A stretch of DNA of 64,000 nt from Chrysoperla carnea (taxonomy: Eukaryota > Arthropoda > Insecta > Neuroptera > Chrysopidae), in assembly GCF_905475395.1 (NCBI RefSeq), contig NC_058337.1, positions 116,430,368-116,494,367 on the forward strand, written 5' to 3'. A program made the position numbers and the translations under genes. How positions within the stretch are numbered: the stretch's first letter is position 1; every line of letters starts with the position of its first letter. Below the pieces are notes generated by a model. That model was given only the letters and a program-made list of their open reading frames with translations. It searched no databases and was not told the DNA's origin. This document shows positions 52,701 through 58,700 of this stretch, in pieces.

Positions 52701-55700
52701 AACCTTTCTCATTATTTATACCGTTCCATCGCGAATTAGCTGCACAATTAATTAACATAATGATGGGTATGAGAAGTGTTGGGGATTTGACATCATTATG
52801 TTGCTATGTTCGCGATCGAATCAATCCTTTCTTGTTTAATTATGCTTTGAGCGTTGCCATGTTACATCGCCCTGATACCCAAGGAACGGATATTCCAAAT
52901 TTTGCAGAATCATTTCCAGAAAAATTTGTTGATAGTACAATATTTGGAAAAGCGCGAGAAGAGGCAGCCATTGTCCCAGATGGATCACGGGTAAGTTATC
53001 TGTACAAAAAGACATACTTATGAAATGTTAACTAGTTTCAACTATCATATTACAGGAGCCAATTGAACTTCCGCGTGATTACTCAGCCAGTGATCTAGAA
53101 CCAGAAAATCGAATAGCTTATTTCCGAGAAGATTTGGGTATTAATTTACACCACTGGCATTGGCATTTGGTGTATCCATTTGAAGGACGACGTGAAATTG
53201 TGGCAAAAGACAGACGTGGTGAACTTTTCTATTACATGCATCAACAAATCATTGCTAGATATAATGTTGAACGATTTTGTAATAAATTACCACGTGTTAA
53301 ACGTTTAGTAAATTTAAAAGAACCAATGGAGGAAGCATATTTTTCAAAATTGGACAGTTTAGTATCAAGTCGAGCATGGCCAGCACGAAGTGCGCATATG
53401 GTGTGCAAGGATTTAAATCGTCCCGCCAATCGATTGAAACAAGATTTAGATGATATGACTCGTTGGACTGATCGGATTCATGAAGCAATTAATTCCGGTT
53501 TTGTTCGAATGGTAAATGTCAATTAATGCTTACTTTAATTAACGTTTAATTATAAATTTTATTTCAGCCCGACGGTAGTCAACAAGAACTGCGCGTCCAA
53601 AATGGATTTGATGAAGGTATTGATATGCTTGGTAACATGCTCGAAGCGAGCAGTTTGGCACCGAATATGGCATACTATGGAAATTTACACAACATGGGTC
53701 ATATATTTATTGCGTATGTTCATGATCCGGACCACAGATATTTGGAAAATTTTGCACCTATGGGTGATACTGCAATTAATATGCGCGATCCAATATTTTA
53801 CCGTTGGCATGCGTTTATTGACGACATTTTCCATAAATATAAGTCCACAATTCCAAGATACACAGTTCAACAATTGGAATATCAACCAGTTAGACTTACT
53901 GGTGTTAATATCGAAGTAGCTGGGGGGCCAAGCAATACCTTACAAACATTTTGGCAACAAAGTGATCTTGATTTGTCTCGTGGTATGGATTTCAGTCCAC
54001 GTGGACCAGTTCGAGTTAGATTCACTCATCTTCAACATTCTGTCTTCAGTTATCGGTGAGGTTTCATTTGTTAATGAAAACGTTCATATTTCTAAATTTT
54101 AATTCGAATTTTAAAGCATCCGAGCAAACAACTCTTCTGGAAATCAAATTCGTGGTACTTGTCGAATATATTTGGCACCCAACAATGATGAACGTGGAAT
54201 TCCAATTCCATTCACGGATCATCGTAAATTCTTCATCGAACTAGATAGATTTATTGTCACATGTAAGTTTTAATAACTATTAGATTCATAGTAAATTTTG
54301 CTACATTTGTATTTTAATTATATATAGTGGATCCAGGAAGTAATGAAATTGTGCGAAAATCGACTGAATCATCAGTCACAATTCCATTTGAACGTACATT
54401 CCGTAATTTGGACTTGAATCGTCCACCAGGTGGTGATGAATTGGAACAATTTAACTATTGTGGTTGTGGATGGCCACAACATATGTTGATTCCAAAGGGT
54501 ACACCAGAAGGTTACCCATGCACATTATTCGTTATGATTTCAAACATTGCTGACGATTTGGTTGAACAAGATTTATCTGGTCCGTGTTCAGATTCGTCAA
54601 GTTATTGTGGAATCAAGGATCGACTATACCCAGATCGTCGTTCTATGGGTTATCCATTTGATCGTGAGCCTAGAAATGGTGTTAATACATTACGAGAATT
54701 CCTTACACCAAACATGGCCATACAAAATGTGAACATACGATTTACTGATCGTACAGTGATTCGTGGATCTCGATAATCGGTTTGCAATTTTTTACTGGAA
54801 AAACAATGACGACCTCGCTCTGTATGTGGATATCGCTTAATTTTATATTATATTATTATTATCAATATTACTAAGAAGATGATTAAGACTTCATTACTCT
54901 TATATATTTTATTCAAAGATGCAAAATACAATTTATTTTTTCATTTAATTTAATTTATTTTTTTTTTTTTAAATTCCTTTACGAGTTTCAGTTTTTAAAA
55001 TACTCGTTTTAACAAAATTAGAATAATGAAAAAATCACAAAAAACTTTTTTTGAAGCTGGTATAATGGGGTAAAAGCTGTTATATGATAAAACAGTTTTA
55101 AGGATATGATAACATGTTTGTGTTTTTATTGAGTTGATAATAAAGAATGCAATCAATATCTTAACAGATACACAAGAGCATCAGTTAGTTTATTCAGAGG
55201 AAATTCGTGCAGTTGACGTAGCCTCTATATAATCGGAATATATATTTAAATGATCTGATTTGATACAAGGAGTGGTTTTAGTAAGAACAAAAAATTAAAA
55301 ATAATACTAATGAGCCAATTTTGCAAAATGTCGGCAAACGCTTAAAGATATGAGTAGACAATGTAGAGTCACGCATGGAAAGAAATACAAAGTTTTAGTC
55401 GAAAAACGCCTCCAAATGTTTAAAATAGTTTACAAAAATGTATAAAATGACAAAATATTTTCTTTTAAAAAATGTACCATCCTGTATTTTGGAAAGGAAG
55501 CGTTTGCGGACATATGTTTATATGAACTTTTTTCATAAAATTGGCTCAAAAATATGATAGTAAATTTTTTTGTACTTACTTAGGAAACACCCTGCAGAAT
55601 AACATTTTAGTTTAGAGATAAAATTCTGTGTGATCCTTAAGGAATATTAAATGTTTTGTATCAAGAAATATACAAGAAATAAGGAAATTAAATTTGTAAC

Positions 55701-58700
55701 AATATGACCTCAATGGTTCTACATATAGCATACATGCTGTTATGATAGAAATTGAGATAATATGTTCCTTAAGGAATAATAAAAGAAATGTGATGAATTT
55801 AAAACGATCACTTTTAACTGCCATTGCCAGCAAGTAAGTATTTCCAATTTTATTTGATATGAAAAATTTTTTAATAGAAAATACTTTTTAAGGAAGAAGC
55901 TTTTATTGTACTAAGTTAGGTTAGGAGAGCGTGGTCGTCCTGGGGTGGGACTCATTTAGACCATAAACCCCGTGGTGATACCGAAAAAAAGGTTGGCCCA
56001 TACCCGGCCAATACTCCATGAACCATTTTTCAATTGAAATATTGGGTTTATAGGAATTTTACAATCTCTATACCTGATTTAGTGGACGTTTAAAGATATT
56101 TTCTCCATTTTCTTTCATTTTTTATTGCGTACTCAAATACGTTTGTAACTTTATGGTGTGAGGTTTGTTTTTAATATAACATTATTTAATTAAACAATTT
56201 TTAAATAATATAATTTATTCCATAATTAATAAATTAATTAATGTAAATTGTCATAATTTTTGACATTGAGTTTATATATTAGGAACGAAGAAATTCTTTT
56301 AAATACTTTAAATTATGTAATATTTTTAAATTATTACAATATTTATATATAAATTTTAACACTTTTTGGATATAAAAATCATTTCAAAAATTCTTAACAA
56401 TTTCTATTTGGGAATTATATACGAGTGCATTTTTTAATGTTGTAAAATGGCCTACAGATTACGGGTTATACTTTAACTGAAAGGATAACGATTAGAGTTA
56501 AGTCTAGGTTGTTCGAGTGAAGATTAAATCGGACAATGGTTAATAAATAAAAGGATGAAAACTATTTTTGCCAATAGATTGTTTTTCGACCACTCTGGTA
56601 CAGATCATTTTACTAGAAGCTCATATATTCTTACCATGCATATAATCCAAAACTGCATGCATATAATTCAAAAGCGGAGCAACATCCATAAGAAAGAAAA
56701 ATTGAGGTGGTATTTTAATAATCATTCGATATTTCAATTGCGAGGCAAGGTGCTGGTAGGTAGATATATTCATCTTGATTAAGTCTAGTTTTTAAACGAA
56801 AAACCAAAATATTTGAACTGTATTTAAGAATTTGAAAAGGCTTTCCTTTTGAATCAGAGAATAATAAATTGAAATGGGAAAATTGGTGAAAAATCTATTT
56901 CACCATCCAATCATGTTTTTAGAATTTTAAGTACTTGAACAACGATTTTATGATAGAATTTTAGGCAAACTGTATAACATTTTTGTAAAATTTTTGCGTG
57001 CTTACAATAAATACCGCTTACTAACAGTTCAAATGTTTCATTTATATATCATAATAACACATAATTTATTAAAATACTTTTTGTTGGGGGTTAGAAACGA
57101 TTATATCACTTATCTCTCGAAATATTTCAATACAAAACTCACAACACCTCCATATTTAATGCAATTGAAAACATTTCATTTTTTAACAGCAAACTTAATT
57201 GACACTGTCTTAATAATGGTTGGGATCCAGATTCTCGATACAATATTTTAATCTTAAAATATCCTATAGTTTCCATTAAGTTCTTTATCTCCAGGTGGAA
57301 TCGTCTCGAAATTAATTCGCCTGTATGGCAATATGTTTTTTCTTAGACACTTAACATCAGAGACAGCTTCAAACTTTCAAGTTATGAAATAATTGTTGAC
57401 CTAACCCAATTAATCCCGTACTTCGATTTTAAAGAAGTTCTATTGAAAGTCTAAGCATAGCAATAAATACAAAACATGACGTGAATGTAATTTCAAAAGA
57501 TCTTATGATAAATTTGAAATATTTTTTATTGACTCTACTTCAGGCATTTTCTCGTGTCACAAGTACCAAAGAAATATCTTAGATCAATTAGAGGTCCATT
57601 ATATTTCATTATGAATGAGGAAACTCAAGGGGAACGAAAAATGGAATAGAAAAATAGAATCAATTAAAAATTAACTTGAAATTTCGACACACCATCTATT
57701 GGAATTATAATGACGATATTATGGACTAAATATGGCGCAATAATCATAACTGATTATATGATTAAGTCTCTAGTGTAAGTGCATTTCAAGGTAAATTTAC
57801 CGCTTGTGGCATTGTAGCTCCTTAAAGGAGTGGAGAATTCAGATTTGTTCATTATATAAATTAATCAGGAAAGTTTCTCTAGTCGTGTCGCGGTCATTTG
57901 CTCCTTTCCTATAGAGGGATTTGACGGATGATAAGTCAGCTCAAAAAGGTTTGCTATTTCATGTTTAGTTTACATAACATTTGTTTTCTTTGTGGGTTTC
58001 AGAGCAAACTATCTTAATGATAGTTCGTAACTATAGCCGAGGGCTTACATTTTCCCCAGTCGGTAGGTATATCTCTAGTCTCTACGTTGTCGTTATGTAT
58101 GTGTATAGAGGTAAATCCAGGGTAAATCCATACTTTTAATATGATTAATAAATTAATAATTGATGTCCATTATAAATGTGATAGCAGATTGTTATTGTAG
58201 ATAATTTTTAAAAGTTTCATTTATAATTCATAAACTATTAATGGCATTCTATGAGCGAATTGCTGTAGCAGCCTAATCTTTTGACATTCATATATACAGC
58301 AGTACGATACTATATAATAACAATGCAGTGTTACTAACTATTATATCATATTCTACAAGGTGTTTTTACCGTCATTGAATTTAGGAAACACAGTTATTGC
58401 AAAATTTTCCAATTGTTTATTAACTAGATATAAATATTTATTTCCAGCATAAGTTCTCCCCATTTCTTCATACTTTTTTAACCGAAATCGAGTGTCCTAA
58501 AGTTTCATGTTTTGGCTCAATAAGTTCCTTTTGTCTAAAGCTAATGAGTCACTATTTTAAAAACAATACACGCCACAATTTATCACACGGTGGAAAATGC
58601 ATGCTATTAAATTTCACAAACTTATACAATTTTTACCATGTTTTTTATTTCAAAGAGGATTGCTCAAAAAAGTTTTTAACGCTTGGCTTATCTCAGAAAA

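Larger units (their letters stand above)
46290..54780 (+). repeat. tandem segmental duplication carrying PPO-b and PPO-c
   Basis: The block about 46290-50220 is homologous to about 50765-54780. Besides the genes, upstream landmarks match in order: CACTTCCA(A/G)CAT, ATAATGGA(G/A)GT, GACAGGAA(A)CTAA, ACCACATTATCCAA, AGATAAG, GATAGGCCAGCAG, GAAACGTG, and TTTTCAGTATTAGTATAAATA / TTTTCAGTATAAATA. The offset between copies is about 4.5 kb. Non-coding divergence is much larger than coding divergence, so the duplication is not very recent. Confidence 0.8.
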
